Shown here: in pieces, positions 44,701-52,177 of the stretch
Layout of the letters: each line of letters begins with the position of its first letter
Numbering within the stretch: position 1 is the first letter of the stretch
Source of the DNA: CALKZN01 sp050633785
Lineage (GTDB): Bacteria > Pseudomonadota > Gammaproteobacteria > Arenicellales > Arenicellaceae
Assembly: GCA_050633785.1 (NCBI GenBank)
Contig: JBOEHE010000022.1
Coordinates: 19,536 to 83,535, forward strand
Direction: 5' to 3'
Length of the DNA stretch: 64,000 bases
The notes under the pieces: generated by a model
Database searches by the model: none
Told to the model about the DNA's origin: nothing
The model's input: the letters and a program-made list of their open reading frames with translations, nothing else
Program-made: the position numbers and the translations under genes

Positions 44701-46170
44701 ATTAGTCACGGCGGTCAAGCGTGCGCTTTTGCGAGGTCGTAGTTGTCCGTTGACTTCATCGCGATAAATATAAGCACTGCGACGTCCTCTGCGGGTGGCA
44801 AAACCATCGGCCACCATAGCCAATACCTGACTATAAGCTTGCTGGCTTAAATCACGATATGGGTAGGCTGCTGTCAGTACGCGATATAGCTCATCTTCGG
44901 CCCATTCGCGGCTGGCTACCTCTGCTATGATTTGCTGAGACAGCACATCCAATGGCGAAGCACAGATTTCCAGTGTGTCCATGTCACCTTGTTCAATAGC
45001 GTGCAGCAAAGCGGAACACTCCACCAGATCATCACGGCTGCTGGGAAATAAACGGCCTTTGGGCAGTCCACCTACCGCATGGCCAGAACGTCCTACACGT
45101 TGCAGAAAAGCAGCAATGCCATGGGGCGAACCTAGCTGACAGACCAAGTCGACATCACCGATATCAATACCCAGTTCCATCGACGCTGTTGCTACCATGG
45201 CTTTTAATTTGCCATTCTTGAGCTTTTGCTCGGCATCCAGGCGATGTTCTTTAGCCAGGCTACCGTGATGCGCAGCGACATTTTCTTCACCAACACGTTC
45301 AGCCAAAAAGCGTGTTGCTCGTTCTGATAAACGTCGGTTGTTGACAAAAATCAGCGTTGTTGTATGTTCCAGAATAAGATCGGCCAAGCGGTCGTAGACT
45401 TCATCCCAGACTTCGTTCGACATCAGGCCTTCCAGAGGCGACGCCGTGACTTCAATCGCCAGATCGCGTTCACGATTGTGCCCGCTATCGACAATTAAAC
45501 AGGGTTCATTGCGTGCGCCCACCAGAAATTGGCTGACAATTTCTATTGGTTTTTGAGTGGCTGACAAACCAATACGCACTAGTGGTTTAGCCACTAGTGC
45601 CTGCAAACGTTCCAGCGACAAGCTTAAGTGCGCCCCGCGTTTATTGCCTACTACGGCATGAATCTCATCGACAATGACTGAACGTACTGTATGCAGCATA
45701 TTACGGCCACTCTCTGAAGTGAGCAAAATATACAAAGATTCAGGTGTTGTCACCAGAATGTGAGGAGGGAATTTAGCCATTCGGGCACGCTCACTGGGCG
45801 GTGTGTCGCCGGTGCGTACTTTGGCTTGAATGCCAATACTTGGCAAACCACGTTCGTTTAAAGCGGTTTCGATGCCGCAAATTGGTAACTGTAAATTCTT
45901 TTGAATATCGTTCGATAATGCTTTCAAAGGAGAGACATACAGCACATAGGTCTGGTCCTCCAAAGGCCCGCTATCCAGGCTCTGTTGAACCAGATCGTCA
46001 ATTGCAGCGAGAAATGCTGCCAAAGTTTTACCGCTTCCAGTTGGAGCTGCAATCAGGCAATGCTGTCCCTGCTTGATAGCGGGCCAAGCTTCAGATTGAG
46101 CAGGAGTGGGTTCAGAGAAGGTTGACTCAAACCATTCCTTAACTGCAGGATGAAAGTCTTTGAAAGGCAT
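41728..46170 (-). CDS. lhr: Large helicase-related protein Lhr
   Basis: 1,480 aa superfamily 2 DNA helicase, comparable to E. coli Lhr (about 1,540). The N-terminal Lhr-core has AAPTGSGKTLAAF, VDEIHAVVGNKRGAHLS (DEIH box), GLSATQ and QRVGRSGHAVGG, followed by winged-helix and Lhr-specific domains. The long C-terminal half (from about residue 850) is the poorly characterised Lhr-CTD. A Lys/Ser-rich linker (SNKSKSNKKSSSKG) sits around residue 1,140. It is divergent from the sox cluster. Confidence 0.94.
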   Translation of the reverse strand: MPFKDFHPAVKEWFESTFSEPTPAQSEAWPAIKQGQHCLIAAPTGSGKTLAAFLAAIDDLVQQSLDSGPLEDQTYVLYVSPLKALSNDIQKNLQLPICGIETALNERGLPSIGIQAKVRTGDTPPSERARMAKFPPHILVTTPESLYILLTSESGRNMLHTVRSVIVDEIHAVVGNKRGAHLSLSLERLQALVAKPLVRIGLSATQKPIEIVSQFLVGARNEPCLIVDSGHNRERDLAIEVTASPLEGLMSNEVWDEVYDRLADLILEHTTTLIFVNNRRLSERATRFLAERVGEENVAAHHGSLAKEHRLDAEQKLKNGKLKAMVATASMELGIDIGDVDLVCQLGSPHGIAAFLQRVGRSGHAVGGLPKGRLFPSSRDDLVECSALLHAIEQGDMDTLEICASPLDVLSQQIIAEVASREWAEDELYRVLTAAYPYRDLSQQAYSQVLAMVADGFATRRGRRSAYIYRDEVNGQLRPRKSARLTAVTNAGAIPDHFDYDVMLEPQGHKIGTLNEDFSIESMPGDIFQLGNQSYRILRVENGIVRVEDAHGLPPSIPFWLGEGAGRTNELSEAVSNLRQQVAERLPESGVDSTTDWVVNTIHICPAAALQLVEYLAATQAALQGMPTQKHIFFERFFDETGDHHIVIHSPYGSRLNRAWGLALRKKFCRKFNFELQAAALEDSIVISLGSTHSFPLEEVIHYLKSTSIERVVTQAVLQAPLFPTHWRWDASIALAVKRNQSGKRVPAIFQRNNAEDLIAVVFPDQIACQDNIVGEREIPDHPLVNQTIYDCLHQVMDIDGLQQLLEKIETQQVIISCRDLVTPSPLAQEILTAKPYAFLDDAPAEERRTRAVNANRTMDVESARDIGTLDPAAIEQVCSEAWPEVNTTDEAHDALLMLGFITEQEAKQNKWQSLFETLTADKRAALFKFDSEAGPHAIWVCAERLALLRSLFPEGLTSPDIDAVGAASQIDWEPHTALIELVRGRLQGLGPVSEGALAQSLHINNNDIALACLALEQEGYAMQGQFSPLTPAQLAEDTAPETQWCERGLLARIHRYTLKKLRNEIKPVTPAEFMMFLFDWHHLGEERPEGTLAVANTLRQLEGFSIPACAWETDILPDRVDHFESFAVDQLCMSGEFTWLRFANKSQSNKSKSNKKSSSKGPIKTTPVSFIERQHQAIWLELHQQAQARELELSSSAQLLLSSLQQQGASFFSELHHSHSNPQGMLRNQAETALGELVSNGLVNSDSFAGLRALITPTKKKNEIARRARQRSITPLNSIDNAGRWVLLNRQELSANANGQVATPQEISNQKHRWLQTPYETLEFIAETLLIRYGVVFRKLLERETGLPPWRELLYVFRRLEARGEIRGGRFVDGFSGEQFASPDAVGLLRKQRKKKSDSLITICAADPLNLVGIILPGQRITAQASHRILFKNGVPIAVQQGKQTNYLQPQTPDKEWQIKNILLQRQNPGNFMVPKGKI

Positions 46171-46573
46171 AACTTATTCTACAACAGGCTTTAGTTTGTT
46201 GGCCATCGTTGTTACTCAATAGAAAGTTTTTTAGTTTAATTAATTGGGTTGATGTGAATAAATAGTGCCTGATAGTATTTTTAAATTTAATTCAATAAAA
46301 TTAGACTTGGTCTTCTTTTTCTTGTGATAATAATTATTTGTCTTACAGAAGATTTATTTTTTAATGCTCTTTTATTTACAATAGCTTAAGCTGATTTTGT
46401 GATGTTATTTATTTGTTTTTTTAGTGTTTTTTCTATGGATTGAGGTGACTTTGTTATTCTATTAAGTTATTTCAATATAATGTTTTATTATTGTATTGTA
46501 GGTTGGTTGATATCCAAAGTGAGTCGCTTGACCTGCATGAATTTAACAAACAACAGGTAACGAGGAATAAGTT
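46171..46573. other. Divergent regulatory region between lhr and the sox cluster
   Basis: About 400 AT-rich bases with no open frame of interest. It must carry the lhr promoter (leftward) and the sox promoter (rightward); one candidate is listed at 46451-46481. I saw no obvious SoxR (ArsR-type) inverted repeat. Confidence 0.5.
46451..46481 (+). promoter_or_regulatory. Possible promoter for the sox cluster
   Basis: A perfect -10 hexamer, TATAAT (46476-46481), is preceded by TTGTTA (46451-46456), a 4-of-6 match to a -35 box, with a slightly long 19-base spacer. It lies about 90 bases before the soxC start. In such AT-rich DNA this could be chance. Confidence 0.3.
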
Positions 46574-46576
46574 CTG
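46562..46576 (+). promoter_or_regulatory. Ribosome-binding site and CTG start codon of soxC
   Basis: GAGGAA (46562-46567) lies six bases before CTG (46574-46576). An in-frame TAA at 46568-46570 blocks any earlier start, and no ATG, GTG or TTG occurs before the twin-arginine motif. This fixes CTG as the likely initiation codon. Confidence 0.65.
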
Positions 46577-47842
46577 TCAAAAAAAATAACGAATAAAACG
46601 ACACCTCGAAGGCGGTTTTTGCTGACAACTGCCGGAGTTGCATCTGCTCTGACTGCAGAGCAACTTTTCGCTAAAGAGCACGGCAATAACCTACCTCCGA
46701 TGATTCCAGAGTGGATGAAGAAAACCGGCAGAGGCGTAGTGACTGCTCCCTATGGTTCCCCATCAAAATATGAAAATGATGTTGTGCGGCGTACAGTTTC
46801 CTGGTTAACCGCTTCTCCGATTTCCTCTATCAGCTTTTCCCCAATACACGAACTTAAAGGAATCATCACACCAAGCTCCCTTCATTTTGAACGCTATCAT
46901 GCCGGCGTTCCTGAAATTAATCCTGATGAACACCGCTTGATGATTCATGGGCTATGCGACAACCCATTGGTTTTTAGCATGGATGACATAATGCGCTTTC
47001 CTTCTGTTTCTGAAATTCGTTTTATCGAATGCCCGGCTAATGGAGGAATGGAATGGCGTGGAGCTCAGATGGAGGCATTGCAGTTTACTCATGGTATGGT
47101 TAGTTGCAGCGAATGGACTGGGGTTCGCTTGTCCACATTATTAGCCGAAGTCGGCATAAAACCCACGGCGAAATGGTTGTTGGCTGAAGGTGCGGATGGT
47201 GCAGCTATGGGGCGCAGTATTCCGATCGAAAAAGCTTTGGATGATGTTATAGTGGCTTATGCTCAAAATGGTGAACGCATTCGACCAGAACAAGGTTACC
47301 CTTTACGTTTAGTGAATCCCGGTTGGGAAGGCAACACTAGCATAAAGTGGCTCAGACGGCTTGAATTGGGCGATAAACCCTGGCATTTACGTGAAGAAAC
47401 TTCGAAGTATACTGACCTTATGCCGGACGGAACAGCGAGACGATTCACTTGGGTTCAAGAAGCGAACTCAGTGGTTACTTCTGTTTGTCCAGAAAAGCCA
47501 TTGAAGCAAAAAGGCTATCATGAACTTGAGGGCATTGCCTGGACAGGGCGAGGAAAGATCAAACAGGTTGATGTGTCTTTTGATGGGGGAATCTCCTGGC
47601 GTGCAGCCAAATTAAAAGGTCAGGTACTGGACAAGGCATTGACACGTTTCAGTTATGATTGGAATTGGGATGGTTCTCCCGCCCTGATACAAAGCCGGGC
47701 AATTGATGAAACGGGCTATGTACAACCCACCTTAGGTCAATTGAGAGGCGTTCGAGGGGTGAATTCTATTTATCATAAAAACTCCATCCACACATGGCAG
47801 TTGTTGCCAAGTGGGGAGGTGAGAAATGTTCAAATTGACTAA
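46574..47842 (+). CDS. soxC: Sulfane dehydrogenase molybdenum subunit SoxC
   Basis: About 422 aa. With SoxD it oxidises the sulfane sulfur bound to SoxY. The sulfite-oxidase fold shows the Mo-cofactor cysteine region FIECPANGGMEWRG, PVIT-like stretches such as PLRLVNPGWEGNTSIKWL, and the dimerisation domain from about residue 300 (ELEGIAWTGRGKIKQVDVSFDGG). The Tat signal TTPRRRFLLTTAGVASAL lies upstream of any ordinary start codon, so the gene must start at CTG 46574 (see the ribosome-binding site entry) unless the base is an error. It overlaps soxD by 17 bases. Confidence 0.92.
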   Translation: MSKKITNKTTPRRRFLLTTAGVASALTAEQLFAKEHGNNLPPMIPEWMKKTGRGVVTAPYGSPSKYENDVVRRTVSWLTASPISSISFSPIHELKGIITPSSLHFERYHAGVPEINPDEHRLMIHGLCDNPLVFSMDDIMRFPSVSEIRFIECPANGGMEWRGAQMEALQFTHGMVSCSEWTGVRLSTLLAEVGIKPTAKWLLAEGADGAAMGRSIPIEKALDDVIVAYAQNGERIRPEQGYPLRLVNPGWEGNTSIKWLRRLELGDKPWHLREETSKYTDLMPDGTARRFTWVQEANSVVTSVCPEKPLKQKGYHELEGIAWTGRGKIKQVDVSFDGGISWRAAKLKGQVLDKALTRFSYDWNWDGSPALIQSRAIDETGYVQPTLGQLRGVRGVNSIYHKNSIHTWQLLPSGEVRNVQID

Positions 47843-48944
47843 AAGTTTTTCTTTTATAAGCCTTTTTGTCATTTGTTCAGCGTGTTCGGAATCTGGTTCG
47901 GAATCGCAGAGTGTAGAATCAACAATTAAGGAACAAAAGACCTTTGCTGTTGATTCGGCTGTGCCTGTACTGGCTACGGCAAAACCCTCTGAAAGTTCAG
48001 CTTCAAAGGTAGGAACAGACAAGTCAATAATAGAAAATACAACAACAGAAAAATTCAATATTGGTACGGTTCTGACAAAAGAACAAATAGCTGGTTGGGA
48101 TATTGATGTGCGTCCAGATGGGCAAGGCTTGCCAGAAGGCCAGGGAAGTGTTGAACAAGGTGAGGTTTTATTTGAACAGCAGTGTGCTTCATGCCACGGT
48201 ACTTTTGGTGAAGGTGAGGGGCGTTGGCCTGTTTTGGCTGGTGGTTTTGACTCCTTGACTGAAGAGAGGCCAGATAAAACGGTGGGTTCATACTGGCCAT
48301 ATTTGTCTACTCTGTGGGATTATATTCATCGTGCAATGCCTTTTTTATCACCTCAATCTCTTGAAGATAATGAGGTTTATGCAATTACTGCATACATTCT
48401 TTATCTTAATGAGTTGGTTGATAATGATTTCGTGCTCAGCAAAGAGAACTTTACGTCCATCAAATTGCCTAACGAACTTGCTTTCGTTGATGATCCCAGA
48501 CCCGATGTGCAAAACACTCGATGCATGCAGGACTGTCGCGATAAGAAATCTATCAAAATCACTTGGGATTCAACCGCATTAGGCGTGACTCCAGTTGCAC
48601 ATTTGAAGTCAGGACAAGAGAGCGACAAAGGCTCGCCAGCTAATGCACAGACGCTGTCTTCTTCAGTCAATTCATCCAACGAACAAGCTCAAAAGCAATC
48701 TGACAAGGGTCAACAAGTTTACACAGCAGCCTGTGCTGTTTGTCATGCTTCAGGCGTTGCCGGTGCTCCGATAGTGGGAGATGCAGCAGATTGGTCTGCA
48801 AGAATCAAGCAGGGCGAAGAGCTGCTTTATGAACATGCAATCAATGGATTTCAAGGCAGTAGTGGTTTCATGCCGGCTAAAGGCGGCAATGCCTCTTTAA
48901 CCGACGATGATGTTAAAGCGGCTGTAGATTTTATGATAGAGTGA
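47826..48944 (+). CDS. soxD: Sulfane dehydrogenase dihaem cytochrome subunit SoxD
   Basis: 372 aa, near the size of known SoxD proteins (about 380). A short N-terminal signal (FISLFVICSACSES) exports it; the Cys could be a lipid-attachment site but the lipobox is not ideal. A Ser/Thr-rich linker (about residues 25-75) precedes the first cytochrome domain with CASCH (120-124) and PFLSPQSLEDNEVYAITAYILYLN. A second low-complexity linker leads to the C-terminal domain with CAVCH (303-307) and FMPAKGG, a cytochrome c5-like end. It would take electrons from SoxC to the respiratory chain. Confidence 0.92.
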   Translation: MFKLTKSFSFISLFVICSACSESGSESQSVESTIKEQKTFAVDSAVPVLATAKPSESSASKVGTDKSIIENTTTEKFNIGTVLTKEQIAGWDIDVRPDGQGLPEGQGSVEQGEVLFEQQCASCHGTFGEGEGRWPVLAGGFDSLTEERPDKTVGSYWPYLSTLWDYIHRAMPFLSPQSLEDNEVYAITAYILYLNELVDNDFVLSKENFTSIKLPNELAFVDDPRPDVQNTRCMQDCRDKKSIKITWDSTALGVTPVAHLKSGQESDKGSPANAQTLSSSVNSSNEQAQKQSDKGQQVYTAACAVCHASGVAGAPIVGDAADWSARIKQGEELLYEHAINGFQGSSGFMPAKGGNASLTDDDVKAAVDFMIE

Positions 48945-49024
48945 ATTTTTTACGTGATTTAACGTAGCGACATGCTACATTTTGAGTAAGGTAATAATAA
49001 AAAATAAGAAGGCGGAGATTAGAA

Positions 49025-49402
49025 ATGAAGATTATGTTTAATGCTGGCAAGTTGTTAATCGGGGTGAGTTTAGGTGCTCTGATGTTTATAACGAGTGCTT
49101 CAACTGTCTATTCAACCAGTGATGATGCCACACGAATTGCAGAGGGCAAAGAGCTGGCTTTTGATCGAAAGAAAGGTAACTGTTTGGCATGCCATATGAT
49201 TGCTGATGGTTCTCTTCCAGGAAATACAGCACCTCCATTAGTGGCGATGAAAGTGCGTTTCCCCGATTTTGACCGCCTAGTAAATCAAATCAGTAATCCG
49301 CTGGAAACAAATCCCAACACATTAATGCCCCCATTTGGTTTACATGACATTTTGTCTGAAGGGGAAATTATGAAAATTGCAGAATATATATACACATTGT
49401 AG
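49025..49402 (+). CDS. soxX: SoxX, monohaem cytochrome c of SoxXA
   Basis: 125 aa exported cytochrome subunit that partners SoxA in attaching thiosulfate to SoxY. After the signal peptide comes the haem motif CLACH (residues 53-57) and the axial Met in MPPFG (Met101), in the usual SoxX setting (GNTAPPLVAMKVRFPDFDRLV). GGCGGAG lies a few bases before the ATG. The gap after soxD is 80 bases and contains a small GTAGC-GACAT-GCTAC hairpin. Confidence 0.95.
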   Translation: MKIMFNAGKLLIGVSLGALMFITSASTVYSTSDDATRIAEGKELAFDRKKGNCLACHMIADGSLPGNTAPPLVAMKVRFPDFDRLVNQISNPLETNPNTLMPPFGLHDILSEGEIMKIAEYIYTL

Positions 49403-49411
49403 GAGTTTAAA

Positions 49412-49867
49412 ATGAAACTAATAAACCAGTCCAGGCGAACTATTATCAAGTCGTTTTCAATTTTCTCAGCTCTAGCGATGCTTCCTAATGCTGTTTTTGC
49501 AGCTTGGCCTAAAGCCGCCTTTGAGACTGAAGAGTTGGGTTCCGCGATCAAGAGCTTATATGGCTCTGATGCTGTAAACAGTGACAAAATAAATCTGAAA
49601 GCGCCAGATATTGCAGAAAATGGTGCTGTTGTTCCTGTGTCTGTTTCCACAGATTTGCCGAATGTACAAAACATCAGTATCTACGTAGAAAGCAACCCTA
49701 ACCCCTTGTCAGCAACGTTTGAATTAAATGAAAATTCCGTAGCTGATGTCTCTACACGGATCAAAATGGGCAAAACATCCAATGTTGTTGCTGCAATCAA
49801 GTCGGACGGGAAAATTTATACAACAAGCAAAGAGGTCAAAGTCACTATTGGTGGCTGTGGCGGATAA
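49412..49867 (+). CDS. soxY: SoxY, sulfur-carrier subunit
   Basis: 151 aa with a Tat signal (QSRRTIIKSFSIFSALAM) ending near VFAAW. The C-terminal GGCGG arm carries Cys149, the covalent carrier of thiosulfate and its intermediates. It pairs with SoxZ, encoded 12 bases downstream, and the complex is exported on the SoxY signal. Confidence 0.97.
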   Translation: MKLINQSRRTIIKSFSIFSALAMLPNAVFAAWPKAAFETEELGSAIKSLYGSDAVNSDKINLKAPDIAENGAVVPVSVSTDLPNVQNISIYVESNPNPLSATFELNENSVADVSTRIKMGKTSNVVAAIKSDGKIYTTSKEVKVTIGGCGG

Positions 49868-49879
49868 GAGGGTATTAAA

Positions 49880-50188
49880 ATGACAATCAGAGCAAAAGCA
49901 AAAATTACTGGTGATATCGTTGCCGTCAAAGCATTAATGAAACACCCCATGGAAACTGGCTTACGAGTTGATAAAAAAACCGGAGAGAAGATTCCGGCTC
50001 ATCATATCAATGAGTTCTCATGTAGTTGGAAAGGCAATGAAATTTTTCGATGTAATCTGGGGCCGGCTGTATCAAAAAACCCCTATGTTGCCTTCAAAAC
50101 AAAAGGCCCGGTTGCTGGAGATGAGTTGACATTCGCTTCTTTGGATAATCAGGGTACTGCCGACACTGGAAAAGTAGTCGTTAAGTAG
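49880..50188 (+). CDS. soxZ: SoxZ, partner of SoxY
   Basis: 102 aa without a signal peptide. The Ig-like SoxZ fold is recognisable from AKITGDIVAVKALMKHPMETGLR, the HHINEFSCSWKG block and the GPVAGDELTFASLDNQG end. It forms the SoxYZ heterodimer that shuttles between the Sox enzymes in the periplasm. Confidence 0.96.
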   Translation: MTIRAKAKITGDIVAVKALMKHPMETGLRVDKKTGEKIPAHHINEFSCSWKGNEIFRCNLGPAVSKNPYVAFKTKGPVAGDELTFASLDNQGTADTGKVVVK

Positions 50189-50247
50189 TGATTTACGAAC
50201 AGTGGTCGTATTGAACCAATAAGAATAATGAGAAGAGGAGAGATGTT

Positions 50248-51084
50248 ATGAAAATATTATTTGCACCTTTGTTGATTGCATTGCTGTCCAGCTTTGCGGT
50301 AAGCGTGCAGGCAGAATCTACACCGGAACAGGACAAAATTGCTTATCAGAAGTACTTCCAAAAGAAATTTCCAAAAACACCTATGGCGGATTTTGTGAAT
50401 GGAGTTTACTCCGTTCACCCTGAGTCACGTGCTCAATGGGAAGAAATTGAGGAATTTCCTCCCTATGAAATTGCCATAGAAGAAGGTGAGGTTGAATTCA
50501 ACAAAGCGTTTGCCAATGGTAAGACCTATTCTGACTGTTTTGCCAATAGCCCAGCAAAGTCACGCAAGGATTTTCCGTATTTTGATACTGAATTAGGTCA
50601 GGTTGTGACATTGGAATATGCCATCAATCGATGCCGCGAAGCCAATGGCGAGAAACCACTGAAGTATAAGAAAGGTAAGATGGTCAATTTGTCGGCCTAT
50701 ATGGCTTATGAATCACGCGGTGAAAAAATTGATGTAAAAATTCAAAATGATGCGGCTAAAGCGGCTTATGAATCGGGTAAACAATTTTATTATACCAAAC
50801 GTGGACAATTGAACTTTTCCTGTATGGACTGCCATGGTGCTGCATCAGGGCTTAGAGTTCGAGCAGATACCCTCAGTCCGGGTTTGGGGCACACCTCACA
50901 CTTTCCGGTTTACCGTTCAAAGTGGGGCGGCATGGGAACCTTGCATAGACGTTTTGCCGGTTGCAATAAAAATATAAGGGCGCAACCATTGAAAGCCCAA
51001 AGCGAAGCCTATCGTAATCTGGAATATTTTCTCAGTTATATGGGCAATGGTCTGGAATTGAATGGTCCGGGAGCCAGAAAATAA
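50248..51084 (+). CDS. soxA: SoxA, monohaem cytochrome c of SoxXA
   Basis: 278 aa with a Sec signal (ending VSVQAES). It has a single c-type haem motif, CMDCH (residues 192-196), and the active-site cysteine in FAGCNKNIRAQPL (Cys239), which becomes a persulfide haem ligand in known SoxA. A Cys pair in the first half (YSDCFAN, AINRCREAN) probably replaces the second haem of dihaem SoxA proteins. Its stop overlaps the soxK start (TAATG). Confidence 0.95.
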   Translation: MKILFAPLLIALLSSFAVSVQAESTPEQDKIAYQKYFQKKFPKTPMADFVNGVYSVHPESRAQWEEIEEFPPYEIAIEEGEVEFNKAFANGKTYSDCFANSPAKSRKDFPYFDTELGQVVTLEYAINRCREANGEKPLKYKKGKMVNLSAYMAYESRGEKIDVKIQNDAAKAAYESGKQFYYTKRGQLNFSCMDCHGAASGLRVRADTLSPGLGHTSHFPVYRSKWGGMGTLHRRFAGCNKNIRAQPLKAQSEAYRNLEYFLSYMGNGLELNGPGARK

Positions 51085-51407
51085 TGAAAATACTACGAAC
51101 TAAAAAAAACATCGGAGCTTTGTTGATAACGCTATTTTGCACAGCTTTAGTCTCTGTCAATGTATCTGCAGCAAGTGATTTTGAGAAGGCATGGGCTGAT
51201 GCCGATAAATTGCGTCAGGATGCTGCTGCCGTCCAACATGAGTGGACTGGAGCTAAAAAGTTACTGGCAAGTGCTAAAGAAGCTAATGAAAAAGGTGATT
51301 CAGACAAAGCAATGAAATTGGTTGCTAAAGCCTTGGAACAAAGCAAAGATGCGTTGGCACAGTATGAACGTGAAAAAGAAGCGTGGAAGAATAGAGTACC
51401 TAAATAG
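51084..51407 (+). CDS. soxK: SoxXA-binding protein SoxK
   Basis: 107 aa: signal peptide (MKILRTKKNIGALLITLFCTALVSVNVSA), then a short, highly charged helical hairpin (DFEKAWADADKLRQDAAAV, EANEKGDSDKAMKLVAKALEQSKDAL). Size, character and position right after soxA match the third subunit described for SoxXAK-type complexes. A strong terminator follows 19 bases after the stop. Confidence 0.82.
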   Translation: MKILRTKKNIGALLITLFCTALVSVNVSAASDFEKAWADADKLRQDAAAVQHEWTGAKKLLASAKEANEKGDSDKAMKLVAKALEQSKDALAQYEREKEAWKNRVPK

Positions 51408-51425
51408 CCCATGTTGCTTCTCATG

Positions 51426-51473
51426 AAAAGCGTAGTTCAACTCAGGTTAATATTGAGTTGCTACGCTTTTTTT
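51426..51473 (+). terminator. Strong intrinsic terminator after soxK
   Basis: AAAAGCGTAG + CAACTCA (with a two-base bulge) pairs with TGAGTTG + CTACGCTTTT around a nine-base loop, directly followed by further Ts. This is the best terminator in the window and separates soxCDXYZAK from the downstream soxW/B genes. Confidence 0.85.
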
Positions 51474-51484
51474 GACCGTTATGG

Positions 51485-51532
51485 CAATCGTTTTTTCAAT
51501 CGTTTTTTCAATTGTTTTTTCAATTGTTTTAA
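51485..51532. repeat. 12-bp tandem repeat, four units
   Basis: Units CAATCGTTTTTT, CAATCGTTTTTT, CAATTGTTTTTT and CAATTGTTTTAA stand head to tail just past the terminator. It is a small array of likely slippage origin; it lies in the leader of the second sox transcription unit. Confidence 0.75.
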
Positions 51533-51568
51533 TGTGAACAGCCAATACCAGATGTTCTATTAAGCCCT

Positions 51569-52093
51569 ATGTTTTTAAACTTTTCGATAAATTACCGGTT
51601 TCGCACTAAGGCTTTCGCTGTTGTATGCGTCTTTGTTGTCTGTCAGGTAGCAATGCTGCTTACTGGTGCCAACAGCGTAGCTGCTGAGACGTCTACACTG
51701 CCGATATTAAAACAATGGACAGAGCTGCCAGTGTCGGTGATTGAAAACAAGAAACCTGTCGTGCTAATGATAGAACAATCCGATTGCATATATTGTGAAC
51801 GTGTTAAAGAAGAGTTTCTGCAACCATTATCCAAGTCCGATGACTATGGTGACAAGGTACATATTGTGCGTGTTTCACTTGATTCTGGAGAGTATTTGCA
51901 AGGCCCCGACAATAAAGACGTTGAAACCACAGAGTTTTGTGGGAGATATGAGGCGAATTTTTCTCCCACGGTGTTGTTTCTTAATGGCCAGGGACAGCAA
52001 ATTGCCGAAAAAATTGTTGGAATCAATAGCAGTGATTTCTACGGATACTATCTTGAAAAAAGTCTGAAAGCCGCAATTGCTGCTTTGCAATAA
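51569..52093 (+). CDS. Periplasmic thioredoxin-fold protein (SoxW/SoxS-like)
   Basis: 174 aa. An N-terminal membrane or signal segment (about residues 13-40) is followed by a thioredoxin fold with redox motif CIYC in MIEQSDCIYCERVKEEF and the cis-Pro region FSPTVLFLN. In sox clusters such proteins (SoxW, SoxS) keep SoxY or other partners reduced. The CcdA-like SoxV that usually donates electrons to them is not in this cluster. No clear ribosome-binding site precedes the ATG. Confidence 0.8.
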   Translation: MFLNFSINYRFRTKAFAVVCVFVVCQVAMLLTGANSVAAETSTLPILKQWTELPVSVIENKKPVVLMIEQSDCIYCERVKEEFLQPLSKSDDYGDKVHIVRVSLDSGEYLQGPDNKDVETTEFCGRYEANFSPTVLFLNGQGQQIAEKIVGINSSDFYGYYLEKSLKAAIAALQ

Positions 52094-52177
52094 ATACCTG
52101 AAGAAACGGTTTGAATAACTGTCTGAATAATGCACTGCTGGAATTAGCAGTTTAACGAGTAACCCGAGACTGAAGTC

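Noticed and set aside
41728..46170. Several open frames on the plus strand inside lhr
   Set aside because: They are antisense shadows of the long helicase gene and lack ribosome-binding sites.
46619..46621. TTG at 46619 as the soxC start
   Set aside because: It would remove the twin-arginine export signal, and there is no ribosome-binding site before it.
51485..51532. Four regular 12-bp repeats considered as a CRISPR-like array
   Set aside because: Units are too short and directly adjacent, with no spacers and no cas genes.
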